Counted from the stretch's first letter, positions 1-9,549 are shown. The stretch: DNA of 35,064 bases from Deltaproteobacteria bacterium (GCA_026388365.1 JAPLJW010000106.1:1-35064), one strand, 5' to 3'. Notes: a model not told the origin generated them from the letters alone. Made by a program: numbers and translations.

Positions 1-104
<104 letters not shown>

Positions 105-115
105 AATTTAAATTG

Positions 116-150
116 AAAAGCCCCTTCCTTAGACGGAAGGGGCTTTTTTT
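116..150 (+). terminator. Rho-independent terminator of the rRNA operon
   Basis: A perfect stem pairs AAAGCCCCTTCC (117-128) with GGAAGGGGCTTT (135-146) around a six-base loop and runs into a T-tract ending near 150. It starts about 12 bases after the 5S rRNA. Confidence 0.93.
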
Positions 151-225
151 ATTTTACATCCGACTTGGGCTTGTGTTATGAAGTCTAAACGGTTTTACAA
201 AATCAAAAACAGGAGATGAACCGTC

Positions 226-978
226 ATGTCAGGGCATTCCAAATGGAGCACGATCAAGCGAAAGAAGGGCGCCATCGATTCGAAACGCGGCAAGATCTTC
301 ACGAAATTGATCAAGGAAATCACCCTTGCAGCCAGACTGGGTGGCGGTGATCTCGAAGGAAACTCCCGCCTGAGGCAGGCCATCATGGCGGCAAAGGAAG
401 AGAACATGCCCAAGGACAACATCGACCGGGCCGTAAAAAAAGGTACCGGCGATCTGGCTGGCGCAGCGGCTTATGAAGAGGTGACTTATGAGGGATATGG
501 CCCGGCGGGCGTTGCGGTGATTGTCGATGTGATGACGGATAACAAGAACCGGACGGTTGCGGAGATCCGGCATAGCTTTGCCAAGCACGGCGGAAATTTA
601 GGTGAAAACGGCTGCGTGGCCTGGATGTTCGACAAGAAAGGGAGCATCCTTTTTGACAAGAAGGCGGTCGGAGAGGATGCGTTAATGGAGGTCGCGCTCG
701 AAGCCGGCGCGGAAGACGTCCGGGATCAGGAAAGCGAATGGGAGGTAATTACGGATCCGATGACCTTCGAGGCGGTCAAAAAGGCCATTGATCAGAAGGG
801 CTGGAAGTACCTGGAGGCGCGCGTCGGCAAGATCCCCCAGAATACGGTCAAACTGGAGGCGGGGAAGGCGGAACAGATGCTCAAACTCATGGAAAAATTG
901 GAGGACAACGACGACGTCCAGAACGTCTATGCCAACTTCGACATCTCCGATGACGTCATGGAGAAGCTGAGCCTGTAG
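226..978 (+). CDS. yebC: YebC/PmpR-family protein (TACO1 family)
   Basis: This 250-residue protein starts with the family hallmark [18 protein letters not shown] and keeps the usual YebC/TACO1 length. Other typical stretches are GRLRQAI-like residues near 47 ([20 protein letters not shown]) and the acidic C-terminal [14 protein letters not shown]. Known members act as transcription regulators (PmpR) or assist translation of problematic proline-rich stretches; the role here is not visible from sequence. An AGGAGATG ribosome site at 211-218 fits the ATG at 226. It is followed at once by ruvC-ruvA-ruvB, the common bacterial order, suggesting co-transcription. Confidence 0.95.
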   Translation: MSGHSKWSTIKRKKGAIDSKRGKIFTKLIKEITLAARLGGGDLEGNSRLRQAIMAAKEENMPKDNIDRAVKKGTGDLAGAAAYEEVTYEGYGPAGVAVIVDVMTDNKNRTVAEIRHSFAKHGGNLGENGCVAWMFDKKGSILFDKKAVGEDALMEVALEAGAEDVRDQESEWEVITDPMTFEAVKKAIDQKGWKYLEARVGKIPQNTVKLEAGKAEQMLKLMEKLEDNDDVQNVYANFDISDDVMEKLSL

Positions 979-1020
979 GTGGAAGATTTTCTTGTGAAGG
1001 TTGCAGGGGGAAGAAAGCCG

Positions 1021-1533
1021 ATGGATCACGGCATCGGGAAGGGGGCATGCACGTTCAGGGTATTGGGCATTGATCCGGGCAGTAACGTGACGGGGTATGG
1101 CGTTGTGGAGGAGGATGCAAACGGTCTCCGTTGTGTCCTACATGGCGAGATCAAGCCCGTCAGAGGCGTTTCTCTGCCGACATGTCTTCAGACCATCTGC
1201 GGTGGTATTCAAGAGGTGATCCGCCAGGCGGCTCCGGAGGCGATGGCCATCGAGAATATCTTCTTCGGGAAGAACGTCCGGAGCCTGATCAAACAGGGTC
1301 ATGCCCGGGGGGTGGCGATTCTGGCCGGGGCGGATGGCGGCTTACCGATTTACGAATACAGTCCCCTGGAGATCAAAAAGGCCGTCGTGGGTTATGGCCG
1401 CGCGGAAAAGGTACAGGTCCAGATGATGGTCCGTGCCATCCTGAAACTTTCGGAACTGCCGCCACCCGATGCGGCCGACGCCTTGGCCGTCGCGATCTGC
1501 CATATCCATTTTCGAAAGAAGGATCCCATCTGA
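1021..1533 (+). CDS. ruvC: Crossover junction endodeoxyribonuclease RuvC
   Basis: RuvC is the Holliday-junction resolvase that nicks junctions held by RuvAB. The acidic catalytic residues are visible: Asp in RVLGIDPGSNVTGYG, Glu in AIENIFFGKN, and the pair in PPPDAADALAVAICH. The open frame extends upstream to a GTG at 979, directly after the yebC stop, but RuvC proteins normally begin only a few residues before the first Asp. The ATG at 1021 has a purine-rich site (AGGGGGAAG, about 1004-1012) at good distance, so I chose it; this gives 170 residues, near the family norm. The gene ends one base before the ruvA ATG. The 979 start cannot be excluded. Confidence 0.93.
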   Translation: MDHGIGKGACTFRVLGIDPGSNVTGYGVVEEDANGLRCVLHGEIKPVRGVSLPTCLQTICGGIQEVIRQAAPEAMAIENIFFGKNVRSLIKQGHARGVAILAGADGGLPIYEYSPLEIKKAVVGYGRAEKVQVQMMVRAILKLSELPPPDAADALAVAICHIHFRKKDPI

Positions 1534-1534
1534 C

Positions 1535-2140
1535 ATGATTGCCCGGCTCAGCGGAATTCTCATCCAGAAATCGGTTACCCAGTGCGTGATGGATGTTCAC
1601 GGCGCGGGCTACCGCGTCGTTGTTCCCTTGAGCACCTTCTATGAACTGCCCGAGGCCGGCAGGCCCGTCGTGCTCCAGATCCATACCCACGTTCGGGAAG
1701 ATGCCATCAGCCTCTACGGATTCTATACCGAGGAGGAACGGGAGGTCTTTCAACTGATGATCTCCGTCAGCGGCATCGGTCCCAAATTGGCCATCAATGT
1801 TCTTTCCGGCATCTCAGCGGGGGAGTGGGTCCGGGCGGTTGCAGTGGAGGATCTGAAGCGGCTGACCGCGATCCCCGGTGTGGGCCGCAAGACGGCAGAG
1901 CGGATGATCCTCGAACTGAAGGAAAAGGCGGTGAAGCTCGGCAGCGATGCTTCCCCGGTCGGGGCTGCGGCGGTCCGGACGGGCGAGCAGGTTAAGGAGG
2001 ACGCCCTTTCCGCACTCGTGAATCTCGGCTACAAGGGATCATCGGCCAGGGATGCCGTTGAACGAATCGTGAAAGAGGCGCCGGAGCCCCTCTCCCTCGA
2101 TCGGATTCTGAAAAAAGCGCTCCGCATTATGGCCGGGTAA
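1535..2140 (+). CDS. ruvA: Holliday junction branch migration protein RuvA
   Basis: RuvA binds the four-way junction as a tetramer and recruits the RuvB motor. The 201-residue protein starts MIARLSGILIQKS, the canonical opening of the N-terminal OB-fold domain. Two helix-hairpin-helix motifs follow: VSGIGPKLAINVLSG and IPGVGRKTAERMILELKEK. A flexible linker then leads to the small C-terminal RuvB-contacting domain (EDALSALVNLGYKGSSARDAV). The frame is open further upstream to 1469, but that part overlaps ruvC and is not RuvA-like. The ATG at 1535 lies one base after the ruvC stop, so the two are probably translationally coupled. Confidence 0.96.
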   Translation: MIARLSGILIQKSVTQCVMDVHGAGYRVVVPLSTFYELPEAGRPVVLQIHTHVREDAISLYGFYTEEEREVFQLMISVSGIGPKLAINVLSGISAGEWVRAVAVEDLKRLTAIPGVGRKTAERMILELKEKAVKLGSDASPVGAAAVRTGEQVKEDALSALVNLGYKGSSARDAVERIVKEAPEPLSLDRILKKALRIMAG

Positions 2141-2194
2141 GTTCGATTCCCTCCGTCCGGCACGTAAACTGGCAAGCGAGGATTGAGATCAGAC

Positions 2195-3244
2195 GTGAAG
2201 AAATCTGATTCCCTGACCATTTCAGCCAAGAATCCACTGACCGTCCCGCAGGGACTCGACGAGGATGAGGGATATGATATCTCTCTGCGCCCGAAAAGTC
2301 TTTCCGAGTTTATCGGTCAGGAGAAGATCAAGAAGAACCTCTCCGTTTTCATCGAGGCGGCCAAGCAGCGTCAGGAGGCCCTCGACCACGTCCTCCTTTA
2401 CGGGCCTCCCGGTCTCGGGAAGACGACCCTTGCCTACATCATGGCCCGGGAGATGGGGGTGGACATTAAGGTGACCTCCGGTCCGGTGATCGAAAGACCG
2501 GGAGATCTGGCCGCTATTCTAACGAATCTGCATGAAAAGGATGTGCTGTTCATCGACGAGATCCACCGCCTCTCTCATGTCGTGGAGGAGATCCTCTATC
2601 CGGCGATGGAGGATTTTCACATCGATATTCTGATCGGCCAGGGGCCTTCCGCAAGATCGATGAAGTTAGAGATCCCGAAATTCACGCTCATCGGGGCGAC
2701 GACCCGGGCGGGACTTCTGACCTCGCCGCTGCGCGATCGCTTCGGCATGAGCTTCCGGTTCGAATTTTATACGCCGGAAGAACTGGCCGTCATCATCCAC
2801 CGGTCGGCCAAGATCCTTTCCGTAGATATCGTCGAAGACGGTGCGGCCGAGATGGCCGGCCGTTCCCGGGGAACGCCACGGATCGCCAACCGCCTGCTCC
2901 GCCGGGTCCGGGATTTTGCCCAGGTCAGGGCCGACGGACGAATCACCAAGGAGGTGGCGGTGAATGCCCTTGCGATGTTTGAGGTGGATGAAAAGGGGTT
3001 CGATCACATGGATCGGACCATCCTGCTTACGGTGATCGATAAGTTCGACGGCGGTCCCGTGGGGATCGACAACCTCTCCTCGGCGATCGGTGAAGAGAGG
3101 GGGACGATCGAAGACGTTTATGAACCCTACCTGATCCAGGAAGGCTATCTCCAGCGGACGGCGCGGGGACGGATTGCGACGAGGCGGGCCTACGAACATT
3201 TCAGCCGGCAATGGGTCGCAGGCAATCAGAAGGAGCTTTTCTGA
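2195..3244 (+). CDS. ruvB: Holliday junction branch migration ATPase RuvB
   Basis: RuvB is the hexameric AAA+ motor that drives branch migration with RuvA. The sequence has the usual N-terminal [13 protein letters not shown], Walker [10 protein letters not shown], Walker B DEIHRL, the sensor/arginine-finger region [18 protein letters not shown], and a C-terminal winged-helix domain ending in [20 protein letters not shown] at 2183 would give four more residues, but the GAGGA at 2178-2182 touches it. The GTG at 2195 is better placed, although its spacing of 12 is somewhat long. The protein is then 349 residues, within the family range. It closes the ruvCAB cluster. Confidence 0.95.
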   Translation: MKKSDSLTISAKNPLTVPQGLDEDEGYDISLRPKSLSEFIGQEKIKKNLSVFIEAAKQRQEALDHVLLYGPPGLGKTTLAYIMAREMGVDIKVTSGPVIERPGDLAAILTNLHEKDVLFIDEIHRLSHVVEEILYPAMEDFHIDILIGQGPSARSMKLEIPKFTLIGATTRAGLLTSPLRDRFGMSFRFEFYTPEELAVIIHRSAKILSVDIVEDGAAEMAGRSRGTPRIANRLLRRVRDFAQVRADGRITKEVAVNALAMFEVDEKGFDHMDRTILLTVIDKFDGGPVGIDNLSSAIGEERGTIEDVYEPYLIQEGYLQRTARGRIATRRAYEHFSRQWVAGNQKELF

Positions 3245-3283
3245 TTTTCAAGTTGCGCAAAGGTCTCGGTTTGTGAATCGACG

Positions 3284-3850
3284 GTGAAAATATTACTGCA
3301 TATCTGTTGCGCGCCGTGCACCATCTACCCGCTGCGGATCCTCCGTGGTGAAGGAAACGAGATCTGCGGTCTCTTCTACAACCCCAACATTCATCCCTAT
3401 CTGGAGTATCGAAAACGTCTCGATGCGCTGACGTCATACGCCGGTCAGCAGGGGCTAACAGTCATCCGGGATGAGATCTATCCCCTTGAGGCATTTTTCC
3501 GACAGGTTGCCTTTCGCGAGGAAGAACGCTGCCGGCACTGTTATCATCTCCGGCTTTCCCACGTCGCGCGGCTTGCGAAAGAGGGCCGTTTCGACGCCTT
3601 TACGACCACCCTCCTCTACAGTCGCTATCAGAAACACGACCTTATCCGGGAGGTTGCCGGGTGTGTGGCCAGAACGCAGGGGATTCCCTTCCTGTATCGG
3701 GATTTCCGCGAAGGTTGGTCCGAGGGGGTCCGGGTTTCGAAGGAGATCGGAATGTACCGGCAACCTTACTGCGGCTGCATCTACAGCGAAAAGGAACGGT
3801 ACTGCCGTAACATCGGAAAGGAAAAAGGCGGCAATTCTCCATCCGCGTGA
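3284..3850 (+). CDS. queH: Epoxyqueuosine reductase QueH (DUF208)
   Basis: QueH catalyses the last step of queuosine synthesis in tRNA, reducing epoxyqueuosine to queuosine; it is the non-homologous replacement of QueG. The 188-residue protein opens with MKILLHICCAPCTIYPL, the family's N-terminal cysteine cluster. It has a second cysteine pair in ERCRHCYHLRL (about 82-92) and a C-terminal YCGCIYSEKERY. These cysteines are the metal and iron-sulfur ligands in the family. The start is a GTG with a weak ribosome site, 39 bases after ruvB, so it may be read from the ruv transcript. No other queuosine gene is in the window. Confidence 0.92.
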   Translation: MKILLHICCAPCTIYPLRILRGEGNEICGLFYNPNIHPYLEYRKRLDALTSYAGQQGLTVIRDEIYPLEAFFRQVAFREEERCRHCYHLRLSHVARLAKEGRFDAFTTTLLYSRYQKHDLIREVAGCVARTQGIPFLYRDFREGWSEGVRVSKEIGMYRQPYCGCIYSEKERYCRNIGKEKGGNSPSA

Positions 3851-4112
3851 TCGCGATTACAACCTATAACTTCCGTCCGAGAGGGATTTGGCGCCGGGTG
3901 TGTCGTTTCCAACACAGTCCGGGATCATATTCTGCCTTCCAGCGGGGGGCAGAGATAACACATCCTCCGAAGAACAAAGCTGTTTCTAAATAGTTATATA
4001 GTCTTGCGTTTTACGGAAATCATCCCGGAGATGGTATGGATATTGCTGTTATGAAACCGACCGTTCCAAGGAAGGGTCTGCAGAAAAATCAATAACCTGA
4101 AAATGGGTGCGC
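3851..4112. other. Intergenic region before lpxC, with a possible 19-codon leader ORF
   Basis: This gap of about 260 bases holds no recognised gene or RNA. The only item of note is a very short frame at 4036-4095, MDIAVMKPTVPRKGLQKNQ, with a GGAG at 4027-4030. It ends 17 bases before the lpxC ATG. Such a frame could be a leader peptide but may be chance. I see no convincing sigma-70 promoter or hairpin terminator. Confidence 0.3.
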
Positions 4113-5060
4113 ATGTTTTTACAGAGAACGGTAAAGAAAGATATCACCTGCAGAAGCATAGGGTTGCATTCCGGGAGAAAGGTCGGCATGGTCATCCGGC
4201 CGGCCGGTGTCGGTGAGGGTATCGTCTTTGTCCGCGGGGATCTGTCGGGAAACAACCGGATCAAGGCGAATGTTCAAAATGTGCGGGACACAACGCTTGC
4301 GACGACCCTCGGCCTCAATGGCGCGACGGTCTCCACGGTGGAGCACCTGATGTCCGCCTTCAGCGGCATGGGTGTGGACAATGCGGTGGTCGAGGTCGAT
4401 GCCCCGGAGGTGCCGATCATGGACGGCAGCGCCCGCCCTTTCGTTGATCTGCTCAAAGACGTCGGCACGCGGATCCAGAGCAAAGGGAAGAAGATCCTGG
4501 TCATCAAGGAGAGAATTGCCGTTTCCGAAGGGGAAGGAACGGCGATGTTTCTGCCCTCCCCGGAATTCCGGATCACCTACAAGATCGAATTCAACCATCC
4601 TGCTATTGGCGTTCAATCCTATAAGATGAATTTATCAGATGTTTCTTATGAGGAGGAGATCTGTGCGGCAAGAACCTTCGGCTTCCTCAAGGATGTCGAA
4701 TACCTTCAGGCGAAGGGTCTGGCCCTTGGGGGATCCCTGAAGAACGCCGTCGTCCTGGATGACCGCCGGATCATCAACAAGGACGGGCTCCGTTTTCCTG
4801 ACGAATTCGTGAAACACAAGATCCTCGATGCGATCGGCGACCTCTCTCTGCTGGGGATCCCGATTATAGGCCATTTTGTAGCCAATAAATCGGGTCACCG
4901 CCTGAACAACCTCCTCCTGAAAGAGCTGTTGATCCGGAAGGAGTGCTGGATGCTGGTGAGCCGCTTCAGCAAGGAGGGGGTGTTGAATGGGCTGAAGTCT
5001 CTGCGCGTACCATCGTTCCGGGTCCTCGATTCCGTTCCGGAGTCTCCCCCGGTGATGTGA
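4113..5060 (+). CDS. lpxC: UDP-3-O-acyl-N-acetylglucosamine deacetylase LpxC
   Basis: LpxC is the zinc amidase that carries out the committed step of lipid A synthesis in the cytoplasm. The zinc-ligand motifs are present: His in TVEHLMSAFSGMG, and His plus Asp in FVKHKILDAIGDLSLLG. The general acid/base His is in GHRLNNLLLKELL. The signature VPIMDGSARPF is also intact. Length is 315 residues from the ATG at 4113; a GTG at 4107 would add two residues, and neither has a strong ribosome site. The protein aligns with normal LpxC from FLQRTVKKDITCRSIGLHSG onward. It shows that the organism makes an LPS-type outer membrane. Confidence 0.95.
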   Translation: MFLQRTVKKDITCRSIGLHSGRKVGMVIRPAGVGEGIVFVRGDLSGNNRIKANVQNVRDTTLATTLGLNGATVSTVEHLMSAFSGMGVDNAVVEVDAPEVPIMDGSARPFVDLLKDVGTRIQSKGKKILVIKERIAVSEGEGTAMFLPSPEFRITYKIEFNHPAIGVQSYKMNLSDVSYEEEICAARTFGFLKDVEYLQAKGLALGGSLKNAVVLDDRRIINKDGLRFPDEFVKHKILDAIGDLSLLGIPIIGHFVANKSGHRLNNLLLKELLIRKECWMLVSRFSKEGVLNGLKSLRVPSFRVLDSVPESPPVM

Positions 5061-5290
5061 GGGGCATTCCCGGCATTCGGTCTTTTTTATTTGAGGCAAT
5101 TCGGCACTCAAATAGGTCTTGCTTTTTGATCCCTACTCTCTTACTATACCCGCCAAATACTCAACATAACAAAAAAATTGATCATTTTTGACGTTTTCGT
5201 AAAAAGTCAGAAGAGCCGTCATTTTATGGTGTAAGCCGGCCGGCGTCCGACAGCGGTCCGGGGGATGGCGGTAAGGCATAAGGGATCTCC
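5061..5290. other. Intergenic region with an inverted repeat
   Basis: This 230-base gap follows lpxC. It contains a perfect 8-bp inverted repeat, TATTTGAG (5088-5095) and CTCAAATA (5107-5114), around an 11-base loop. It is not followed by a clean T-tract on either strand, so terminator function is uncertain. Further right, GACGTTTTCGTAAAAAGTC (5191-5209) forms an imperfect hairpin. It resembles short hairpins scattered between genes in related genomes, but I see only one copy here. Confidence 0.4.
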
Positions 5291-5857
5291 ATGGTGAAAC
5301 GGATATTGCATCGATTCCTTTTTCTTGTTTTTTCGGTTCTTCTTGTTTTCTCACCCCCGCTTTCTGCTGAGAATGCGGGAATCCGCGACCTTCTGGTCAC
5401 CAACAATGCAAACCAGGTTCTGGTTTATGCAAGGGTGATGAACTGCTTCACGAAGGATATCGAGGCCGCAATCATGGCCGGTGTTTCGACCACCTTTACG
5501 TTTGTCGTAGACCTCTTTCAACAGCGTTCGTGGTGGCTGGACAGGAAAGTGGCCCGCGTGACCGTCAGGCAGACAATCAAGTATGACAATGTCAAGAAAC
5601 TTTTCTATGTCCACTTTAACGGGGATAAAGAACCAACGTCCTTCCAGGATTTTGAGGGCGCCAAACGGGTGATGGCCGATCTGAATGGCGTCCCGATCGC
5701 GCAACTGAATACGCTGAAGAGGAACGAATACTATTACGTTCAGATCAAGGCGAAGCTCGACAAGGTCCGTCTGCCGCTCCACATGGAGTATGTCTTTTTC
5801 TTCGTATCCCTCTGGGATTTTGAAACCGACTGGTACCGAGAGGGGTTCTTCTATTGA
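5291..5857 (+). CDS. Exported DUF4390-family protein
   Basis: The 188-residue product begins with a clear Sec signal peptide: basic MVKRILHR, hydrophobic FLFLVFSVLLVFSPP, and a likely cut after LSA (near residue 26). The rest matches the DUF4390 pattern: a beta-rich domain with RVMNCFTKDIEAAIMAGVST early, conserved aromatic residues around RSWWLDRK, and the C-terminal LWDFETDWYREGFFY. No enzyme motif is visible and the function is unknown. Its stop overlaps the kinase ATG by one base (TGATG), a tight translational link found repeatedly with NtrY-type kinases. A role in sensing or envelope signalling with that kinase is an inference. Confidence 0.85.
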   Translation: MVKRILHRFLFLVFSVLLVFSPPLSAENAGIRDLLVTNNANQVLVYARVMNCFTKDIEAAIMAGVSTTFTFVVDLFQQRSWWLDRKVARVTVRQTIKYDNVKKLFYVHFNGDKEPTSFQDFEGAKRVMADLNGVPIAQLNTLKRNEYYYVQIKAKLDKVRLPLHMEYVFFFVSLWDFETDWYREGFFY

Positions 5858-8082
5858 TGAAAAAGGCCAGCAGACCGGTCAAACTGGACATCCAGGAGGC
5901 GAAAAGGCGGAAGCGCGAGCGGATCATCATCCTCGTGACGGTGTTCCTCATCGCTCTTATGACCTATCTCGAAAGCCGCGTCTTCCGCGGCGAGGCGGTC
6001 GTCCTCCCCGTCTCCGGCAACGCGCTGATTTTCGGCCTGATCAATGTCAACATCATCCTGATCATCCTCCTCATCTTTTTGATTGTTCGGAATCTCGTCA
6101 AACTGATCTATGAACGGCGGCACGGGATCGTCGGTTCAAGACTCCGGACCCGTCTGGTCGCGGCCTTTGTCAGCCTGACGCTCATCCCGACCGTCCTGTT
6201 GTTCCTGGTTTCGATCAATTTTCTCTCCTACAGCATCGACAACTGGTTCAGCATCCGCATCGGGGACGCCCTGAACCGAACCCTCGAGGTCGCACAGCTT
6301 TACTATCAGCAATCGGCCGACCAGGCGAAGTACTACGCCCGCCAGCTGAGCGCCGATATCTCGAAAAACAGCCTTTATGAGGGAGAAAAGTTTCTTTACT
6401 TGAAAGCCCTGGTTGAAAGGCGGCACAAGACCTACAAGCTCAACGTGCTCGAGGTCCATATCAAGAACCAGAAGGACAATGTGGTTATCCGCGACCGGGA
6501 ATATCCGCAGATGCTCCCCAAGCCCCTTTCCGTCAAGGGGCTGGAGGATGTGTATGCCGGCCAGGAGCTGACCACCATCGAACAGGCAGGAAGCGGCGAT
6601 CTGATCCGGGGGGTCGCACCCGTCTTTTCGCTCGCGAGCCCGAAGGAAGTCATCGGGTTTGTCACGGCCAGTTACTACTTTCCGGTCGGTTTGGTGGACA
6701 AGATCAACGTGATCTCCAAGACCTCTGAAGAATATCGGCAGCTTACGCTTCTGAAAACACCGATTAAATTCGGTTATATCATCACGCTGTTTATCGTGAT
6801 GCTCCTGATCATCTTTTCGGCGATCTGGTTCGGCCTTTATCTCGCCAAGGGGATCACCGTGCCGATTCAGGATCTGGCCGAGGCGACCCGGAAGATCGCC
6901 CAGGGGAATCTGAACCATCAGATCGACATTGTTGCGGATGACGAGATCGGGGTCCTCGTGACCTCTTTCAACCAGATGACGAAAGACCTCAAACAGAGCA
7001 AGCAGGGCTGGGAGCAGGCGAATCTCGATCTGGAACAGCGGCGGAACTATATGGAAACCATTCTCCGCAACGTTTCCGCCGGTGTGATCTCCGTCGATGG
7101 GAACGGCGTCATCACCACGATCAACCGGGCCGCGGAGAAGATGCTCGGCATCCGGACCCAGAAGGTGCTGAACCGGCCGTATGAGGAGGTCCTCATCCCC
7201 GACCACCGCATTCTCGCAGAAGAGGTCCTCCGGGAGATGCGGGAGCGCGGTGAGGGATTTATCGAAAAGCAGATCGATGTGACCCTGCGGGAACGGGCGC
7301 TGACGATCCTCATGACCATCACCGCAATCCACGATGATGAGGGAAAGGAGATGGGCATGGCGGTGGTCTTCGAGGATCTGACCCAGTTGCAGCGGGCGGA
7401 GCGGGTGGCCGCCTGGCGGGAGGTCGCGAGGCGGATGGCCCATGAGATCAAAAACCCCCTGACGCCGGTGCAGCTCTCCGCCCAGCGCCTGCAGAAGAAA
7501 TACGGCGACCGACTGGGCGAGGATGACGGCGTCTTTAAGGAATGCACCAAGACGATCATCGATCAGGTCGAGGTCCTGAAGAACCTCGTGAACGAATTTT
7601 CGCGTTATGCGCGGCTGCCTGTGACGAGCCTGGCGCTCCACGACCTCAACGGGGTGATCCGCGATTCGGTCATCCTTTTCCAGGATGCCCATAAAGAGAT
7701 TGTGTTCGATTTTCAACAGGGCGCCGATATTCCGAAACTGATGCTTGATCCGGAGCAGATCCGGCGGGTCATGGTCAATCTGCTTGACAATGCCGTGGCG
7801 GCGGTTGGCGGGAAAACCGGCCGGATCGAGATCCGGACCTCCTGCGATGGGAACGGGAGGATGGCGAGGGTGGACGTGGCCGACAACGGCTGTGGCATTC
7901 CGCCCGGTTACCAGGTAAAAATGTTCGAACCCTATTTTTCCACAAAGCGGGCGGGGACGGGTCTGGGGCTGGCCATCGTCAATTCCATCATGGCCGATCA
8001 TCACGGCCTGGTCAGTGTTGCGGACAACCATCCCCGGGGGACCATCGTGACCTTCGAGTTGCCCTTTCCCGACAAGGCGTAA
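5857..8082 (+). CDS. NtrY-type membrane sensor histidine kinase
   Basis: This 741-residue kinase has hydrophobic segments at about 22-40, 57-80 and 99-124, an extracytoplasmic sensing part to about 302, and a further membrane helix at about 304-329. A HAMP linker follows (about 330-385), then a PAS domain (about 395-510). The phosphoacceptor is His529 in RRMAHEIKNPLTPVQLSAQR. The ATPase domain shows the N box NLLDNAVAAV, G1 DNGCG and G2 GTGLGLA. The layout is that of NtrY: two N-terminal helices before the sensor loop plus HAMP and PAS. The ATG at 5857 overlaps the preceding stop; a TTG one codon earlier is less likely. The partner regulator starts 75 bases downstream. The signal is unknown; nitrogen status is typical for NtrY, but the neighbourhood suggests envelope-related control. 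Confidence 0.9.
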   Translation: MKKASRPVKLDIQEAKRRKRERIIILVTVFLIALMTYLESRVFRGEAVVLPVSGNALIFGLINVNIILIILLIFLIVRNLVKLIYERRHGIVGSRLRTRLVAAFVSLTLIPTVLLFLVSINFLSYSIDNWFSIRIGDALNRTLEVAQLYYQQSADQAKYYARQLSADISKNSLYEGEKFLYLKALVERRHKTYKLNVLEVHIKNQKDNVVIRDREYPQMLPKPLSVKGLEDVYAGQELTTIEQAGSGDLIRGVAPVFSLASPKEVIGFVTASYYFPVGLVDKINVISKTSEEYRQLTLLKTPIKFGYIITLFIVMLLIIFSAIWFGLYLAKGITVPIQDLAEATRKIAQGNLNHQIDIVADDEIGVLVTSFNQMTKDLKQSKQGWEQANLDLEQRRNYMETILRNVSAGVISVDGNGVITTINRAAEKMLGIRTQKVLNRPYEEVLIPDHRILAEEVLREMRERGEGFIEKQIDVTLRERALTILMTITAIHDDEGKEMGMAVVFEDLTQLQRAERVAAWREVARRMAHEIKNPLTPVQLSAQRLQKKYGDRLGEDDGVFKECTKTIIDQVEVLKNLVNEFSRYARLPVTSLALHDLNGVIRDSVILFQDAHKEIVFDFQQGADIPKLMLDPEQIRRVMVNLLDNAVAAVGGKTGRIEIRTSCDGNGRMARVDVADNGCGIPPGYQVKMFEPYFSTKRAGTGLGLAIVNSIMADHHGLVSVADNHPRGTIVTFELPFPDKA

Positions 8083-8157
8083 GAACGATTGTGGAAGGCT
8101 GAAGAATTAAAACTTAAAGTATCTCCTGTGGATAGACTTAATGCTGAAGGTTGAACG

Positions 8158-9549
8158 ATGAAAAAGACAATCCTGATCGTGGACGATGAAGAGAGCATCT
8201 GCCAGACCCTCGGGGGAATCCTGACCGACGAAGGGTATGAGGTGGTAACGGCCGGCAGCGGCGAAGAGGCCCTGCGAATTCTGGAAGAGGAGCCGCCCCA
8301 TCTGATTCTGCTGGACATCTGGCTCCCGGGGATAGATGGGATCGAGACCCTCAAGGCGATCAAGGCCGCTCACCCGCAGTTGCAGGTCGTCATGATGTCG
8401 GGTCACGGCAGCATCGAAACGGCAGTGAAGGCGACCAAACTCGGGGCCTTCGATTTCGTCGAGAAGCCTCTCTCGCTCGAAAAGGTGATCCTGGCGGTCA
8501 CCCACGCCCTGGACCGCGTCAGTCTTGAAGAGGAGAATCTCCTTCTCCGGCAGAAGGTCAGTCACGAATACGAACTGACGGGGAATAGCGGTCCGATCCA
8601 GGATCTTAAGGAGGTGATCGGCATCGTCGCCCCGACCAACGCCTGGATCCTGATTATGGGGGAAAACGGGACGGGCAAGGAACTGGTCGCCCGCTCCATC
8701 CATCGCCAGAGCCGGCGGGCGCAGAAACCCTTCATCGAGGTCAACTGTGCGGCGATTCCGGAAGATCTGATCGAGAGCGAGCTTTTCGGTCACGAGAAGG
8801 GGTCCTTTACCGGGGCGACGGCGAAGAAAAGGGGGAAGTTCGACCTGGCCAACGAGGGGACCATCTTCCTCGACGAGGTGGCCGACATGAGCCTCAAGGC
8901 GCAGGCAAAGGTGCTCCGGATCCTCCAGGAAAAGAAGTTCGAACGGGTGGGCGGGAATCGGCTCATCCCGACGGATGTCCGGGTGCTGGCCGCCACCAAC
9001 AAGGACCTCGAAAAGGAGATGGAGGAGGGGCGTTTCCGTCAGGATCTCTACTATCGCCTGAACGTCATCCCGCTCCGGATTCCCCCCCTGCGCGACCGGA
9101 GGGAGGATATCCCGTTCCTGGTCGAGCGGTTTCTCCGAGATTTTGCGTTGAAAGAGGGCGATGCGGGGAAAAAGGTCACCGACGAGGTGATGAACGTCCT
9201 GATGAGGCACAACTGGCCCGGAAATGTGCGTGAACTGAAGAACATCATCGAGCGTCTGGTGATCATGACGCCGAACGGGTCGATTTCGAAGTGTGATATC
9301 TTTCCCCTCTTTGAAGAAGGGGGGAAGGAAATCCCTCTCCCTGAGACGGAAATCGCTTCCGATTCCTTCCGCGGTGCAAAGCAGGACTTCGAGCGGCAAT
9401 ACATCGTCCGCAAACTCCGGGAGTTTGGCGGCAACATTTCCCGGACGGCCGCGGCGATCGGTCTGGAGCGGAGCAACCTTCACAAGAAAATCCGGAGCTA
9501 CGGGTTGGAGGTTAAAAACGACTCCGGGGACGATGCTGCCGGCAATTAA
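8158..9549 (+). CDS. NtrC-family sigma-54-dependent response regulator
   Basis: The 463-residue protein has three domains. The receiver (1-115) has acidic Asp9/Asp10, phosphoacceptor Asp53 in LLDIWLPG, and Lys103. The AAA+ sigma-54 activator domain (about 140-370) has Walker A GENGTGKE (168-175), the sigma-54-contacting loop as GSFTGA (215-220) and Walker B GTIFLDE. The C-terminal Fis-like helix-turn-helix (about 415-455) includes GGNISRTAAAIGLERSNLHKKI. It is the partner of the kinase just upstream. The loop has Ser where GAFTGA has Ala, a tolerated variant. The presence of such activators implies RpoN elsewhere in the genome. Targets cannot be read from the window. Confidence 0.93.
   Translation: MKKTILIVDDEESICQTLGGILTDEGYEVVTAGSGEEALRILEEEPPHLILLDIWLPGIDGIETLKAIKAAHPQLQVVMMSGHGSIETAVKATKLGAFDFVEKPLSLEKVILAVTHALDRVSLEEENLLLRQKVSHEYELTGNSGPIQDLKEVIGIVAPTNAWILIMGENGTGKELVARSIHRQSRRAQKPFIEVNCAAIPEDLIESELFGHEKGSFTGATAKKRGKFDLANEGTIFLDEVADMSLKAQAKVLRILQEKKFERVGGNRLIPTDVRVLAATNKDLEKEMEEGRFRQDLYYRLNVIPLRIPPLRDRREDIPFLVERFLRDFALKEGDAGKKVTDEVMNVLMRHNWPGNVRELKNIIERLVIMTPNGSISKCDIFPLFEEGGKEIPLPETEIASDSFRGAKQDFERQYIVRKLREFGGNISRTAAAIGLERSNLHKKIRSYGLEVKNDSGDDAAGN

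Noticed and set aside
5191..5209. GACGTTTTCGTAAAAAGTC hairpin resembling a dispersed deltaproteobacterial repeat.
   Set aside because: There is only one copy in the window and the stem has a mismatch, so it cannot be supported as a repeat here.
6136..8031. A 631-codon open frame antisense to the NtrY-type kinase.
   Set aside because: It is a shadow of the kinase gene, rich in Asp/His/Arg/Gly from complementary codons, with no domain.
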